NCBI GenBank assembly: GCA_900757695.1 | Contig: CAAEOU010000317.1 | Location: forward strand, 1 to 15,622 | Length of the DNA stretch: 15,622 nt | Direction: 5' to 3' | Source of the DNA: an uncultured Oscillospiraceae bacterium | Lineage (GTDB): Bacteria > Bacillota_A > Clostridia > Oscillospirales > Oscillospiraceae | The notes under the pieces: generated by a model | The model's database searches: none | Told to the model about the DNA's origin: nothing | The model's input: only the letters and a program-made list of their open reading frames with translations | Position numbers and translations under genes: made by a program | Shown: one piece after another, positions 1 to 7,545 of the stretch | Position numbering within the stretch: position 1 is the first letter of the stretch | Layout: every line of letters starts with the position of its first letter

Positions 1-51
1 AAAATACACACATTTCCGTGCATCAGCGGCAAATGTTTGTTAAACTATTAT
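1..51. other. AT-rich sequence downstream of flavoprotein A
   Basis: This short stretch follows the stop codon of the minus-strand flavoprotein gene. It is much more AT-rich than the coding DNA. No frame continues the flavoprotein homology, and I see no clear terminator hairpin. It may be intergenic sequence or the far side of a deletion or insertion that cut off the 3' end of the gene. Confidence 0.4.
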
Positions 52-1599
52 CTATCTTGCGACCTTATTGTTTCGGATATTCAGGAAACGCCCGGAGGAA
101 AAGTCACCGGGGACATACAGTCCGTCGATCAGCCCGCCGCCCTTTGCGGTGGCCTGAATCTCTTCGTTTACCAGCACACCGCCAAAGGCACCATCGGTGC
201 CCAGCCCGCCGGAAACCATGTAATAGGGGCCGCCGGTGAAGGGGATCATTTCCGAGGAATCCTTGAAGTACTCGGTGTCCATGCCGTTTTTGCACATCTC
301 GTTATAATGTGCCACGGTGGCCTTGAGGTTTTCTGTGTTGACGCCCATCTGCTCGGCCAGCGCCTCCAGCGTATCAGCGCGGGCAATGGATTTTCCCATG
401 CCGGGCATGGGAGGCATTCCCCCTGACTTTTTAGGGGAGAAGGCGTTTTCAATATCTGCCTGCCAATCCTCAGAGTAAGAGGGAGGAGCGGGGAAGCACC
501 ATGGCTGCCGCTTGCCATTCTGATAGGCCTTGACGCAGGATTCGATCATCCCCTGATCGAACAGGTAAAAGGACTGATAATCCGGCTGCTCCGCCAGACG
601 GTTGCCGGTTTCAAAGATGCCCCGACGCTTTTGGGTGGATTCATTGATCCAGCGCTTACCGTCCTTGTTGACCCAGAGGGTAGAAGGCTCTGCGGCCATG
701 GACATAAGGGTCTGGCTGGGGCACATGCCCAAGGGCCCCATGAGCCGGATCTCAAAGCTGTCATAGTCAATGTAGGCACCCAGTTTCTCTGCAAGTGCCA
801 CTGCGTCCCCGGTGTAGGAGGGGTGGGTGTGGCCCCCGTTGCCCATGGGCATTGCGGCGATTTTCGGCACATATTTTGCGACCAGTGCATGATTTCGGAT
901 CCAACTGCCGGTTGCCAGAATGCACGCCTTTGCGGTGATCGTGCTTTCGCCGCCGGGATCTTTGGCGGTAACCGTGTAGGTGCCGTTCTGGTGGTCAATA
1001 TCGGTGACGGCGGTGTTCTTCAGCATGGTGACGCCGTTTTTTTCGCACAGGGCGATCATCCGCTTCATGACATAGGCGCCACCCTGACGCTCCTTCTTGA
1101 AGGCAGGAATCTTGGGGCCGTCGGGGCCGTCAAAGATATAGGTACCCTCCTTATAAAGATCCTCTACCCCTTCGCCGGTGTCACAGAGAAAGTCGAAAAA
1201 TTCGCCGGTAGCCCTGAAGGTGTTGTAGGCCAGCGCCGGGTTCAGTTCCCAATAGGTCTCGTCCATAACCTGCCGCAGAGCGGAAAGGGTGTTATCCGGG
1301 ATGCCGTGATCCTTCTGCCAGCGGCTGCCGTAGACCCGCCAGTCCGCTGCACCCATGGCGCCGCCGCCAAAGTTCCGGCGCTTTTCCACCACAATGACCT
1401 TTTTATCTGTGGTCTCGGAGATCCGCGCAGCGGCAACCAGCCCTGCACCGCCGCCGCCCAGAACAACAATGTCACAGTCAAGGTGAATGGGATCGTGGGG
1501 CTCCGCAGTGATCGGTGCTTCTTCCACGGGAGGAATGCCCATGGGGGGAGCGTTTTTGGATGCGTCGTGGGCCATGGTGGCCAAATCCTGTTCCTGCAT
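52..1599 (-). CDS. FAD-dependent oxidoreductase, fumarate/urocanate reductase-like (flavoprotein A), C-terminus short
   Basis: This 515-residue protein belongs to the flavoprotein family of fumarate reductase, urocanate reductase and 3-ketosteroid dehydrogenase-like enzymes. Seen: a Rossmann motif GGGGAG at residues 48-53, an acidic residue ending strand 2 (VVEK, about 72), a TGD motif, an active-site-type segment VNKDGKRWINE followed by arginines (the place of the catalytic Arg in fumarate reductases), and a late GLYVPGD motif. There is no signal peptide, Tat motif, heme motif or FMN-attachment domain, so it should be cytoplasmic and depend on an external electron donor. The start at 1599 is chosen over an in-frame ATG at 1617 because GGAGG lies 7 bases before 1599 and the predicted transcript begins near 1620. 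The protein stops 18 residues after the start of GLYVPGD, where relatives run about 30 residues further, so it may be truncated. It is divergent from LysR regulator 1. Substrate unknown. Confidence 0.85.
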   Translation of the reverse strand: MQEQDLATMAHDASKNAPPMGIPPVEEAPITAEPHDPIHLDCDIVVLGGGGAGLVAAARISETTDKKVIVVEKRRNFGGGAMGAADWRVYGSRWQKDHGIPDNTLSALRQVMDETYWELNPALAYNTFRATGEFFDFLCDTGEGVEDLYKEGTYIFDGPDGPKIPAFKKERQGGAYVMKRMIALCEKNGVTMLKNTAVTDIDHQNGTYTVTAKDPGGESTITAKACILATGSWIRNHALVAKYVPKIAAMPMGNGGHTHPSYTGDAVALAEKLGAYIDYDSFEIRLMGPLGMCPSQTLMSMAAEPSTLWVNKDGKRWINESTQKRRGIFETGNRLAEQPDYQSFYLFDQGMIESCVKAYQNGKRQPWCFPAPPSYSEDWQADIENAFSPKKSGGMPPMPGMGKSIARADTLEALAEQMGVNTENLKATVAHYNEMCKNGMDTEYFKDSSEMIPFTGGPYYMVSGGLGTDGAFGGVLVNEEIQATAKGGGLIDGLYVPGDFSSGRFLNIRNNKVAR

Positions 1600-1606
1600 A
1601 TGTGTG

Positions 1607-1611
1607 CCTCC
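1607..1611 (-). promoter_or_regulatory. Ribosome binding site deciding the flavoprotein A start
   Basis: GGAGG on the minus strand sits 7 bases before the ATG at 1599. The in-frame ATG at 1617 has no such site and lies only about 3 bases from the predicted transcription start, so 1599 is preferred. Confidence 0.8.
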
Positions 1612-1626
1612 GTTCATTTTTTCTCT

Positions 1627-1659
1627 ATCTTATCATTGGAGCAAACCATTGACCAATGC
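1627..1659 (-). promoter_or_regulatory. Promoter of flavoprotein A with the GCATTGG element (P1)
   Basis: Reading the minus strand: GCATTGG at 1659-1653, with TTGGTC (1656-1651) as the -35, then 18 bases, then TAAGAT (1632-1627) as the -10. The predicted transcript begins near 1620, giving a leader of about 21 bases. The same element and spacing occur at three other promoters in this window. A downstream CCAATG makes an inverted repeat with the -35 region, a likely regulator site. Confidence 0.65.
1634..1658. repeat. Inverted repeat CATTGG-N13-CCAATG, candidate operator
   Basis: Perfect 6-base arms at 1634-1639 and 1653-1658 flank a 13-base spacer. The repeat spans the -35 box and most of the -35 to -10 spacer of the flavoprotein A promoter, so a bound regulator would affect RNA polymerase directly. 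LysR-type proteins bind interrupted dyads of about this size, but a binding role is inferred. Confidence 0.45.
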
Positions 1660-1703
1660 CAAACAGGTATGGAAGTATTACATAAAAGGTATACCATGAG
1701 CCG

Positions 1704-1733
1704 TTGCCCCTTGCCCCCGGAATATGGTAAAAT
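1704..1733 (+). promoter_or_regulatory. Probable promoter of LysR regulator 1
   Basis: TTGCCC at 1704-1709, 18 bases, then TAAAAT at 1728-1733. The start codon is at 1775. A GGTATACC palindrome lies just upstream at 1688-1695, between this promoter and the divergent P1, which is the usual place for a LysR autoregulatory site. Confidence 0.5.
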
Positions 1734-1774
1734 AAACCCGAGAAGGATATCGAAAGACCAGAAGGAGGATGCAT

Positions 1775-2713
1775 ATGGAACTCAATCAGCTGCACTATTT
1801 TGTGGCAGTGGCGCACTGTGAGAACATCACCAAGGCCGCCAAGGAATTGTTTATTACCCAGCCCGCCCTGAGCCGGGTGATCCTGCGGCTGGAGCAGGAA
1901 CTTGGAACACCACTGTTTGACCGGCACGGGGGCAGAGTGACCCTCAACGACCACGGGAAGGCATTCCTCCGGCATGTGGAACCGGCGCTGGAATCTATTA
2001 ACGCCGGAGTGCATGCGGTCATTGACGAGCTGGGAGGCAGGGAGATCCTGATCCACAACTATCTCACTGCCGACCTGTTTAAGTTCATTGTGGAGCGATG
2101 TCAGGCGGAGTTCCCGGACATCAGCTTTACGGTGAAGAATATCGGGGACAACGCTGACGATGATTCCATGCTGCAGGCCAAGCCGGATATCGTGATGCTG
2201 CCCACCCGGGACTTTCACAACTATGTGTTCCCCATGAGCTATAAGGAGCGCTGGTGCGTGATCTACAACTGCAAATATGCCTTCCACTCGGAATTTGACG
2301 GGAGCCATCTGACCCTCCGGCAGCTGACGGAGGAGCCCATCGTTTTGTCCGGGTCCAAGCTGGATCGGGAGTTTGTGGACAGAATATTTGCATCAGCTGG
2401 ATTGACGCCGAAAATTTTGCCCTGCACGGCACTGGCGGATTCCAGTGCCCAGATTAACCGCTGCAAGGGCATCGGGCTGGTGCCTGTGAGCAACTTCCGG
2501 AGCCTGATCAAGAGCATCGACAGCATCCCCATTGCGGCGGCCATGGTATCGGATCACCCCTGCGAGAGAATGCTGTATCTGGGCAGAAGTCCAAGATTCC
2601 TGTCCAATGCCGACGAATACCAGGTGCTGGAGGCCATTAAGAATTTCCTGTCCAGAGAGTATGCGGAGACTGATGAGTTCTTTGAGAGCTACTTTGGGAC
2701 GGAGACGGAATAA
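1775..2713 (+). CDS. LysR-type transcriptional regulator 1
   Basis: This 312-residue protein has the standard length and layout of a LysR-type regulator. A winged helix-turn-helix occupies residues 1-60 (MELNQLHYF, then ITKAAKELFITQPALSR as the recognition region), a linker helix follows, and a two-lobed effector-binding domain runs from about 90 to 300. The start at 1775 is preferred over the in-frame ATG at 1769 because the AGGAGG sequence ends at 1768: it would abut the first ATG but gives a 6-base spacer to the second. It is a clear paralog of LysR regulator 2, sharing INAGVHAV, an INRC-x2-IG-x2-PV segment and related C-terminal motifs. It is divergent from flavoprotein A and is its likely regulator. 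The effector is unknown; many LysR proteins sense the substrate or product of the neighbouring enzyme. Confidence 0.92.
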   Translation: MELNQLHYFVAVAHCENITKAAKELFITQPALSRVILRLEQELGTPLFDRHGGRVTLNDHGKAFLRHVEPALESINAGVHAVIDELGGREILIHNYLTADLFKFIVERCQAEFPDISFTVKNIGDNADDDSMLQAKPDIVMLPTRDFHNYVFPMSYKERWCVIYNCKYAFHSEFDGSHLTLRQLTEEPIVLSGSKLDREFVDRIFASAGLTPKILPCTALADSSAQINRCKGIGLVPVSNFRSLIKSIDSIPIAAAMVSDHPCERMLYLGRSPRFLSNADEYQVLEAIKNFLSREYAETDEFFESYFGTETE

Positions 2714-2719
2714 AGACAA

Positions 2720-2761
2720 CGAGACTGCCGAAAGACCTGTTTTGGGTCTTCGGCAGTCTCG
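2720..2761. terminator. Hairpin terminator shared by the two convergent LysR genes
   Basis: CGAGACTGCCG (2720-2730) pairs with CGGCAGTCTCG (2751-2761). The stem continues inward through AAGACC/GGTCTT with one bulged A. It lies between the stop of LysR regulator 1 (2713) and that of LysR regulator 2 (2767). The T-tract is weak on both sides, a little better on the minus strand. Confidence 0.8.
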
Positions 2762-2766
2762 TGATG

Positions 2767-3690
2767 TTATGGACATGCAAAGCCGCTGCGCATAAATTCT
2801 GCGGTGGCCTTCAGCTCCCGATCCACATGCTGATCCAGCAGCTCCAGAATGTTATAGTCTTCGGCGCTGCCGAGAAAGTTGGGGCGATGGCTCAGGTACA
2901 CCGGACGCTCCAGCTTTACATCCGACAGGACCATGGCACGGATGGGGGTATCCGGTACCCGGCGCTTCAGGGAGCGGTAAGCTGTCACCGGGGTGATGCC
3001 GATGCTCCGGCAGCGGTTGATGGAGATCCGGGTCTCATCGGGCTGGGTGGCAAAGCGCAGCCCGGCGGGCAGGGAATCAAACAGGTGGGAGAGCATATCC
3101 CGGTCATAGGGGGAGTTGTCGAAGAGGATCACCTCCTGCCGCAGCTGGGCACGGGTGATGGAGGTGCCGTCACAGTCCGAACGGAAGGGATAATTTTCGT
3201 GGAACATGACACACCATGGCTCAGTGTAGGCTTTGGCTACCGTATAGCCACGGAAGTCCTGCTGGGGGATAATGACCAGATCCGGGGCGGTATCTGTGGG
3301 ATAGTCCGAGACTGTCCGGGTGCCGTCAAAGCAGGTCAGATCCACGTCCGGGAAGGCCGAGAGACATCGGTCACAGAAGGAGGCAAAGTCATCCAGAAAG
3401 ATATAGTTGGACACCAGCACCCGGCGGTTATTATTCTTTTGCCGCACTGCATGGACGCCGGCATTGATAGCATCCAGCCCGGCGGAGACATGCTGCAAAA
3501 AGATCTTGCCGCTCTCGTTGAGAATCAGGGAGTTGGACTTCCGGTCAAAGAGCCGAACCTCCAGCTCGGATTCCAGACGGCTGATGGAGCGGCTCAGGGC
3601 GGGCTGGGTGATATAGAGCTTATGGGCGGCCTGACTGACATTCTGACATTCTGCCACCGTGATGAACTGATGAAGCTGGGTCAGATCCAA
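2767..3690 (-). CDS. LysR-type transcriptional regulator 2 (TTG start)
   Basis: A 307-residue LysR-type regulator with an N-terminal winged helix-turn-helix (DLTQLHQFITVAECQNVSQ, then KLYITQPALSRSISRLE) and a C-terminal effector-binding domain. The start codon is TTG at 3690. It is supported by residue-for-residue alignment with the N-terminus of LysR regulator 1 and by a GTGGGG ribosome binding site about 7 bases upstream. The weak start may keep expression low. It is a paralog of LysR regulator 1 throughout its length, including the INAGVHAV and INRC segments, but the two have diverged enough to respond to different effectors. It is divergent from flavoprotein B (171-base gap), the expected arrangement for a regulator and its target. 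Confidence 0.92.
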   Translation of the reverse strand: MDLTQLHQFITVAECQNVSQAAHKLYITQPALSRSISRLESELEVRLFDRKSNSLILNESGKIFLQHVSAGLDAINAGVHAVRQKNNNRRVLVSNYIFLDDFASFCDRCLSAFPDVDLTCFDGTRTVSDYPTDTAPDLVIIPQQDFRGYTVAKAYTEPWCVMFHENYPFRSDCDGTSITRAQLRQEVILFDNSPYDRDMLSHLFDSLPAGLRFATQPDETRISINRCRSIGITPVTAYRSLKRRVPDTPIRAMVLSDVKLERPVYLSHRPNFLGSAEDYNILELLDQHVDRELKATAEFMRSGFACP

Positions 3691-3723
3691 GGGTATTCCC
3701 CACTTTCCTGTACGTTTGCCTTC

Positions 3724-3752
3724 ATTTTAACACACTTCCGGCCCGGGTGCAA
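3724..3752 (-). promoter_or_regulatory. Promoter of LysR regulator 2
   Basis: On the minus strand TTGCAC (3752-3747), 17 bases, then TAAAAT (3729-3724). It resembles the LysR regulator 1 promoter (TTGCCC, TAAAAT). Transcription would start near 3717. Confidence 0.6.
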
Positions 3753-3760
3753 GGCGGGGA

Positions 3761-3779
3761 GGTATGTTCTAACAGGTAT
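3761..3779. promoter_or_regulatory. Candidate LysR operator, GGTAT direct repeat
   Basis: Two GGTAT copies (3761-3765 and 3775-3779) lie between the divergent promoters of LysR regulator 2 and flavoprotein B. The second begins 25 bases before the TTGG of the flavoprotein B -35. In the lipoprotein 2 promoter GGTAT (7524) sits at the same distance from TTGG (7549). The longer word GGTATGTTC is found at both 3761 and 7524. Confidence 0.35.
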
Positions 3780-3796
3780 CAGTGACTGCACAAACG

Positions 3797-3829
3797 GCAT
3801 TGGTAACGGAAATATTCCTGATATATAAT
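3797..3829 (+). promoter_or_regulatory. Promoter of flavoprotein B with the GCATTGG element (P2)
   Basis: GCATTGG at 3797-3803, with TTGGTA (3800-3805) as the -35, then 18 bases, then a perfect TATAAT (3824-3829). The predicted transcript begins near 3836 and the leader is only about 26 bases. The design matches P1, P3 and P4. Confidence 0.75.
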
Positions 3830-3861
3830 ATCTTCGCAATAAACGGAAAGGGTGAATATAT

Positions 3862-5652
3862 ATGGCGTATCATATCAATCAGGACATCTGTTCCGGATGT
3901 CATACCTGTGAGCTGTACTGTCCCACCGGAGCCATCCGCATGAACTTTTCCAAGTACCAGGTTGACGGGGACAAGTGCGTTTCCTGCGGCACCTGTGCCC
4001 AGCATTGTCACAATGCGGCCATTTATGACATGGAAAAGGCCCCCGAGGCCCCCATTGCCCATGAAAAGACGGAGCTTTCCTGCGATATTCTGGTGATTGG
4101 CGGCGGAGCCTCCGGCCTGACGGCGGCAGCCAAGGCCGCCCATGCGGGCAAGAAGGTCGTGGTCATGGAGAAGAACTTCGAGACCGGCGGCAGCGCCTAC
4201 TTTGGCCACATGATGCGGGTGCACTACTCCAAATGGCATCAGGCGGCGGGGCTTCCCGACAAGCGGGAGAAGATGTTCAAGAAGTTCCAGCGCATGACCG
4301 AGGGAAAATGCAACAACGAGCTGGCACGGCGGCTGCTGGATGCCAATGTGGATCTGGCCAACTGGCTCATTGATTCCGGAAACATGGAGAAGGGCTTCAA
4401 GTGGGGCGTCAACCGTATGGGCAAGCCCGACATTCAGGACGACTTCCTGAAAAACTATCCCTATCCCATCGACAGCCTGCGCTCCGACCCCTCCTGCGGC
4501 CCCGGCGAAAGCGGCTGGGCCATCTGCAACATCCTCACCGATGCCATCCAAGAATATGGCGGAGAGATCCTGCTGAGCACTCAGGCGGTGAAGCTCCTGA
4601 CCGATGATAAGGGGGCGGTGATTGGTGCGCTGGCCAAGGATCCCGGCGGCGAAGTGGAGGTACACGCCAAGGCAACGCTGGTGTGTGCCGGTTCCTACAG
4701 CCGGAACAAGGAGATCATGGACAAGATGCAGCCCATCTTCTATCAGAACGAGGGCAAGGAGCCGGTTCATATCTACGCCTGTGCCACCTGCACCGGCGAC
4801 GGCATTACCATGTGTGAGGACATCGGCGCAAACATCGACTATGTGAACAAGCGGGCGGCCATGTTCGGCCCTATGCACCATCCCTTCAGCTACGGGGTGC
4901 TGAGCATGCTCCGGGGCGGCACCTCGGTACAGGTGAACAAGTACGGACAGGAGATGCCCATGGAGATGGGCATGCACGAGATCGGCGGTCTGGCGGAACA
5001 GCCCGGCTGGATCGCATGGAGCATCACCGACCAGCAGTCTTTTGACGAGGCGGTGGAAAAGGGGCTGAGAAGCTCCGACCCTGACGAGCAGAGAGCCTTC
5101 CGGCACTGGGAGCGGGATCTTGCCAACGAGCTCCGGGACGGCTCCACGGTCAAGGCAGACACCTTGGAGGAACTAGCGGACAAGCTGAACTTCAACAAGG
5201 CGGATTTCCTCACCTATATCATGCAGTACAACAATGATGTGAGAGCCGGGCGGATTTCCTCTCCCTTCGGCCCCCCGCCCGGCGGAGACGGCAGTCAGGA
5301 GGGCGCTGTGCCCCCACCGCCCGGCGGTGATGACGATGACGACATGATGTTCCCCATGGGCGAGATGCCAAAGCCGCATCCACTGGAGAAAGGCCCCTTC
5401 TATGCGGTGATCATGAAGATGTTCCAGGAGAACGCTGTGGGCGGCATGACCATCGACGAGAACACCAATGTGGTGCGCCCGGACGGCACCCCCATTGCCG
5501 GGCTCTATGCCTGCGGCGATAACACCAGAGGCATTATGCTCCCGGGTGATGTGGGCGTACAGTACATCGAAACCTATCTGTCGGCTATGACCTATGCCAT
5601 GTGCAGCGGTTATCTGGCGGCAGAGAAGGCCATTGAATTTGTAGAGGGATAA
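3862..5652 (+). CDS. Ferredoxin-fused FAD-dependent oxidoreductase (flavoprotein B)
   Basis: This 596-residue protein begins with a bacterial 2[4Fe-4S] ferredoxin domain: Cys at 10, 13, 16, 20 and at 39, 42, 45, 49, each set CxxCxxCxxxC. From about residue 74 a fumarate-reductase-type flavoprotein follows, with GGGASG at 80-85, an acidic end of strand 2 at about 103, a CTGDG motif and a complete C-terminus containing GLYACGD. The fused clusters could pass electrons from ferredoxin or another cytoplasmic donor straight to FAD. No signal peptide is present. It is a paralog of flavoprotein A, but where A has VNKDGKRWINE and arginines, B has VNKYGQEMPMEMGM, so the usual catalytic arginine seems absent. 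Residues about 469-506 form a Pro/Gly-rich insertion with five consecutive Asp (490-494). The ribosome binding site is AAGGGTG, 7 bases before the ATG. It is probably co-transcribed with lipoprotein 1, 44 bases downstream. Substrate unknown. Confidence 0.9.
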   Translation: MAYHINQDICSGCHTCELYCPTGAIRMNFSKYQVDGDKCVSCGTCAQHCHNAAIYDMEKAPEAPIAHEKTELSCDILVIGGGASGLTAAAKAAHAGKKVVVMEKNFETGGSAYFGHMMRVHYSKWHQAAGLPDKREKMFKKFQRMTEGKCNNELARRLLDANVDLANWLIDSGNMEKGFKWGVNRMGKPDIQDDFLKNYPYPIDSLRSDPSCGPGESGWAICNILTDAIQEYGGEILLSTQAVKLLTDDKGAVIGALAKDPGGEVEVHAKATLVCAGSYSRNKEIMDKMQPIFYQNEGKEPVHIYACATCTGDGITMCEDIGANIDYVNKRAAMFGPMHHPFSYGVLSMLRGGTSVQVNKYGQEMPMEMGMHEIGGLAEQPGWIAWSITDQQSFDEAVEKGLRSSDPDEQRAFRHWERDLANELRDGSTVKADTLEELADKLNFNKADFLTYIMQYNNDVRAGRISSPFGPPPGGDGSQEGAVPPPPGGDDDDDMMFPMGEMPKPHPLEKGPFYAVIMKMFQENAVGGMTIDENTNVVRPDGTPIAGLYACGDNTRGIMLPGDVGVQYIETYLSAMTYAMCSGYLAAEKAIEFVEG

Positions 5653-5696
5653 AGGCTTGAACCATGTAATTTCACCAATGGAGGTTTAGAAAAGAA

Positions 5697-7469
5697 ATGA
5701 AGGAAAAAATCGTATCCATGCTGCTGGCGCTGACCATGGTATGTTCCATGGCCGCCTGCGGAAACGGCGGAAGCGGCTCCGCCGGAGCTTCCACCTCGAA
5801 GGCCGAAAGCACTGAGGCACAGGAGACACAGGCTGCGGCTCCCGCACAGAATGAAACCCCTGCTGAAACCGGCTCTGACGCCGAGGCGGCTTCCGACACC
5901 GAGACTGCTGCGGCAGAGACCGGCGCCTACGGAGAGGATCGCCCCATTTCCGACATTGTAAAGGACATGGAGCCCACAGAGCTGCCCCTTTCCGACGGCT
6001 CCACTACCTTTGACGTGTGGATGGCCGCTCCCGGCACCGTCTCTCAGGCGGAGGATCTGGCCAACACCAACGAGACCTATGCAGAGCTTCAGGCACGCAC
6101 CGGGGTGGGCATCCACTTCCAGATGGCAAACTTCTTCACCCAGATGGATCAGTTCAACCTGATGGCTGCCTCCGGCGACTTCCCGGGGATTATGAGCGGC
6201 GCTGCTACTCTGTACAATGCAGGCCCTGACGCAGCACTGGATGAGGAGATCTTTGTGAACCTGCTGGACTATGAGGATCTGATGCCCCACTATGCGGCCA
6301 TCATCAACTCCGACTCCAGCATCTTCAACGAGGTTTCCACTCCCGAGGGCAATCTGGTTGCCTTCTACAGCCTCTACGACTACACCAAGTACGGCGGACG
6401 GGGTGACAAGGGTTACTTTATCCGTCAGGACTGGCTGGACGATATGGGGTTGGATATGCCCAAGACCTACGATCAGCTCCACGATGTGCTGACTGCCTTC
6501 AAGACCGAAAAGGGCGCAGATTCCGCCTTTGTCCTGCCGGTTTCCGGTATGAATGACTTCGTTACCGGCGGCTTCGGCATCGGCAGTACCTTCTATGTGG
6601 AGGACGGCACCATCAAGTTCGGACCTCTGGAGCAGGGCTACCGGGATTATCTGGAGCTGATGGCCAAGTGGTACGGCGAGGGCCTGATCTATGCTGACTA
6701 CTACAACTATGCCAATGAGATCATGTTTGACGGCACCGATATGATCGGCTCCGGTCAGGTGGCCCTGTACTACAACGAGGTGGGCACCATGACCACCTAT
6801 GCCGAGTTCAGCGAGGATCCAAACTTTGCAGTCCGTGCCATTGCGCCGGTTGCACAGGAGGAGGGCGGCAAGGTCTATCCCACCGAGTTCCACCACACCG
6901 CTGTGGACAACGCCCGTTGGAGCATTACCACCAACTGCCCCGATCCTGAGCTGGCGGTGCAGCTGTGCGACTACCTGTACACCACCGATGGTATCCTTTT
7001 GGCCAACTTCGGTGTGGAGAATGTAACCTTCGCCTACAACGCCGAGGGCAAGCCGGAGTTCACTGACCTGATTATGAACAATCCCGACGGCTATTCCTAC
7101 CGGGATTCCGTGGCGCTGCACGTCATCGACGGCATGGGCACCATCTATGATGCACTCCGTGGCGCCTCCAACTACACCGAGCTGCAGCTTTCTGCCTTTG
7201 ACGACTGGCTGGATGCCAATCTGGACTACTCCCGTGCACTGCCCAGCACCGAGATGCTGAACATGGAGGAGAAGGCCGAGTATGCCTCCATCTACTCCGA
7301 TGTGGAGACCTTCCTGAAGGAGGCCATTGCAAAGTATATCATCGGCGACTACAGCTTTGATTCCTACGACACTGACTTCGTGGGCAAGCTGGAGGGCATG
7401 AACGTAGAGCGCTGCGTAGAGCTCTATCAGCAGGCTTATGACCGCTATATGGAAAATCACGCAGCTTAA
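5697..7469 (+). CDS. Extracellular solute-binding lipoprotein 1 (LplA-like)
   Basis: A 590-residue lipoprotein. The signal peptide (MKEK, then a hydrophobic stretch) ends in a lipobox MAAC with the lipid-modified Cys at 21. Residues about 22-76 form a low-complexity Ala/Glu/Thr/Ser tether. The remainder is a two-lobed solute-binding protein of the family-1/LplA type, with a hallmark IRQDWLDDMGLDMPKTYDQL segment, a late WSITTNCPDPELA helix and a C-terminal YDRYME. Such proteins usually capture oligosaccharides or other organic solutes for ABC importers, but no permease or ATPase lies nearby. It starts 44 bases after flavoprotein B with no convincing promoter in the gap, so it is probably in the same transcript. 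GGAGG lies 12 bases before the ATG, a slightly long spacing. It is a paralog of lipoprotein 2. Confidence 0.88.
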   Translation: MKEKIVSMLLALTMVCSMAACGNGGSGSAGASTSKAESTEAQETQAAAPAQNETPAETGSDAEAASDTETAAAETGAYGEDRPISDIVKDMEPTELPLSDGSTTFDVWMAAPGTVSQAEDLANTNETYAELQARTGVGIHFQMANFFTQMDQFNLMAASGDFPGIMSGAATLYNAGPDAALDEEIFVNLLDYEDLMPHYAAIINSDSSIFNEVSTPEGNLVAFYSLYDYTKYGGRGDKGYFIRQDWLDDMGLDMPKTYDQLHDVLTAFKTEKGADSAFVLPVSGMNDFVTGGFGIGSTFYVEDGTIKFGPLEQGYRDYLELMAKWYGEGLIYADYYNYANEIMFDGTDMIGSGQVALYYNEVGTMTTYAEFSEDPNFAVRAIAPVAQEEGGKVYPTEFHHTAVDNARWSITTNCPDPELAVQLCDYLYTTDGILLANFGVENVTFAYNAEGKPEFTDLIMNNPDGYSYRDSVALHVIDGMGTIYDALRGASNYTELQLSAFDDWLDANLDYSRALPSTEMLNMEEKAEYASIYSDVETFLKEAIAKYIIGDYSFDSYDTDFVGKLEGMNVERCVELYQQAYDRYMENHAA

Positions 7470-7480
7470 TCCTGAAACAT

Positions 7481-7510
7481 ACCGGCAGTCCAGATTGGGC
7501 TGCCGGTTTT
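7481..7510 (+). terminator. Rho-independent terminator after lipoprotein 1
   Basis: ACCGGCAG (7481-7488) pairs with CTGCCGGT (7500-7507). Inner pairing continues with one G-T pair, and TTTT follows. It separates the flavoprotein B-lipoprotein 1 transcript from lipoprotein 2, which has its own promoter. Confidence 0.85.
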
Positions 7511-7545
7511 CCATTACATAGAGGGTATGTTCCCATGCTGTAATA

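Noticed and set aside
631..1821. Open frame on the plus strand across flavoprotein A and into LysR regulator 1
   Set aside because: It runs antisense to clear Rossmann and active-site motifs, overlaps the LysR promoter and start, and has no homology I can see.
2761..3828. Plus-strand open frame opposite LysR regulator 2
   Set aside because: LysR regulator 2 aligns end to end with LysR regulator 1 on the minus strand, and the antisense frame runs through the divergent promoters.
3830..3861. Possible FMN or other riboswitch before the flavoprotein genes
   Set aside because: The predicted leaders of flavoproteins A and B are only about 21-26 bases, far too short for a riboswitch.
3769..5106. 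Minus-strand open frame opposite flavoprotein B
   Set aside because: The plus strand encodes two full ferredoxin motifs and an FAD domain; the antisense translation has no family features.
5653..5696. Possible separate promoter for lipoprotein 1
   Set aside because: CCAATGG occurs at 5675-5681, but no -35/-10 pair with sensible spacing and no terminator lie between it and flavoprotein B; read-through transcription is simpler.
5610..7514. Long open frame on the minus strand opposite lipoprotein 1
   Set aside because: Its translation is low-complexity (rich in Gly, Val, His, Leu) with no recognisable domain. The plus frame has a signal peptide, lipobox, ribosome binding site and family motifs. 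It is a shadow caused by GC-rich third positions.
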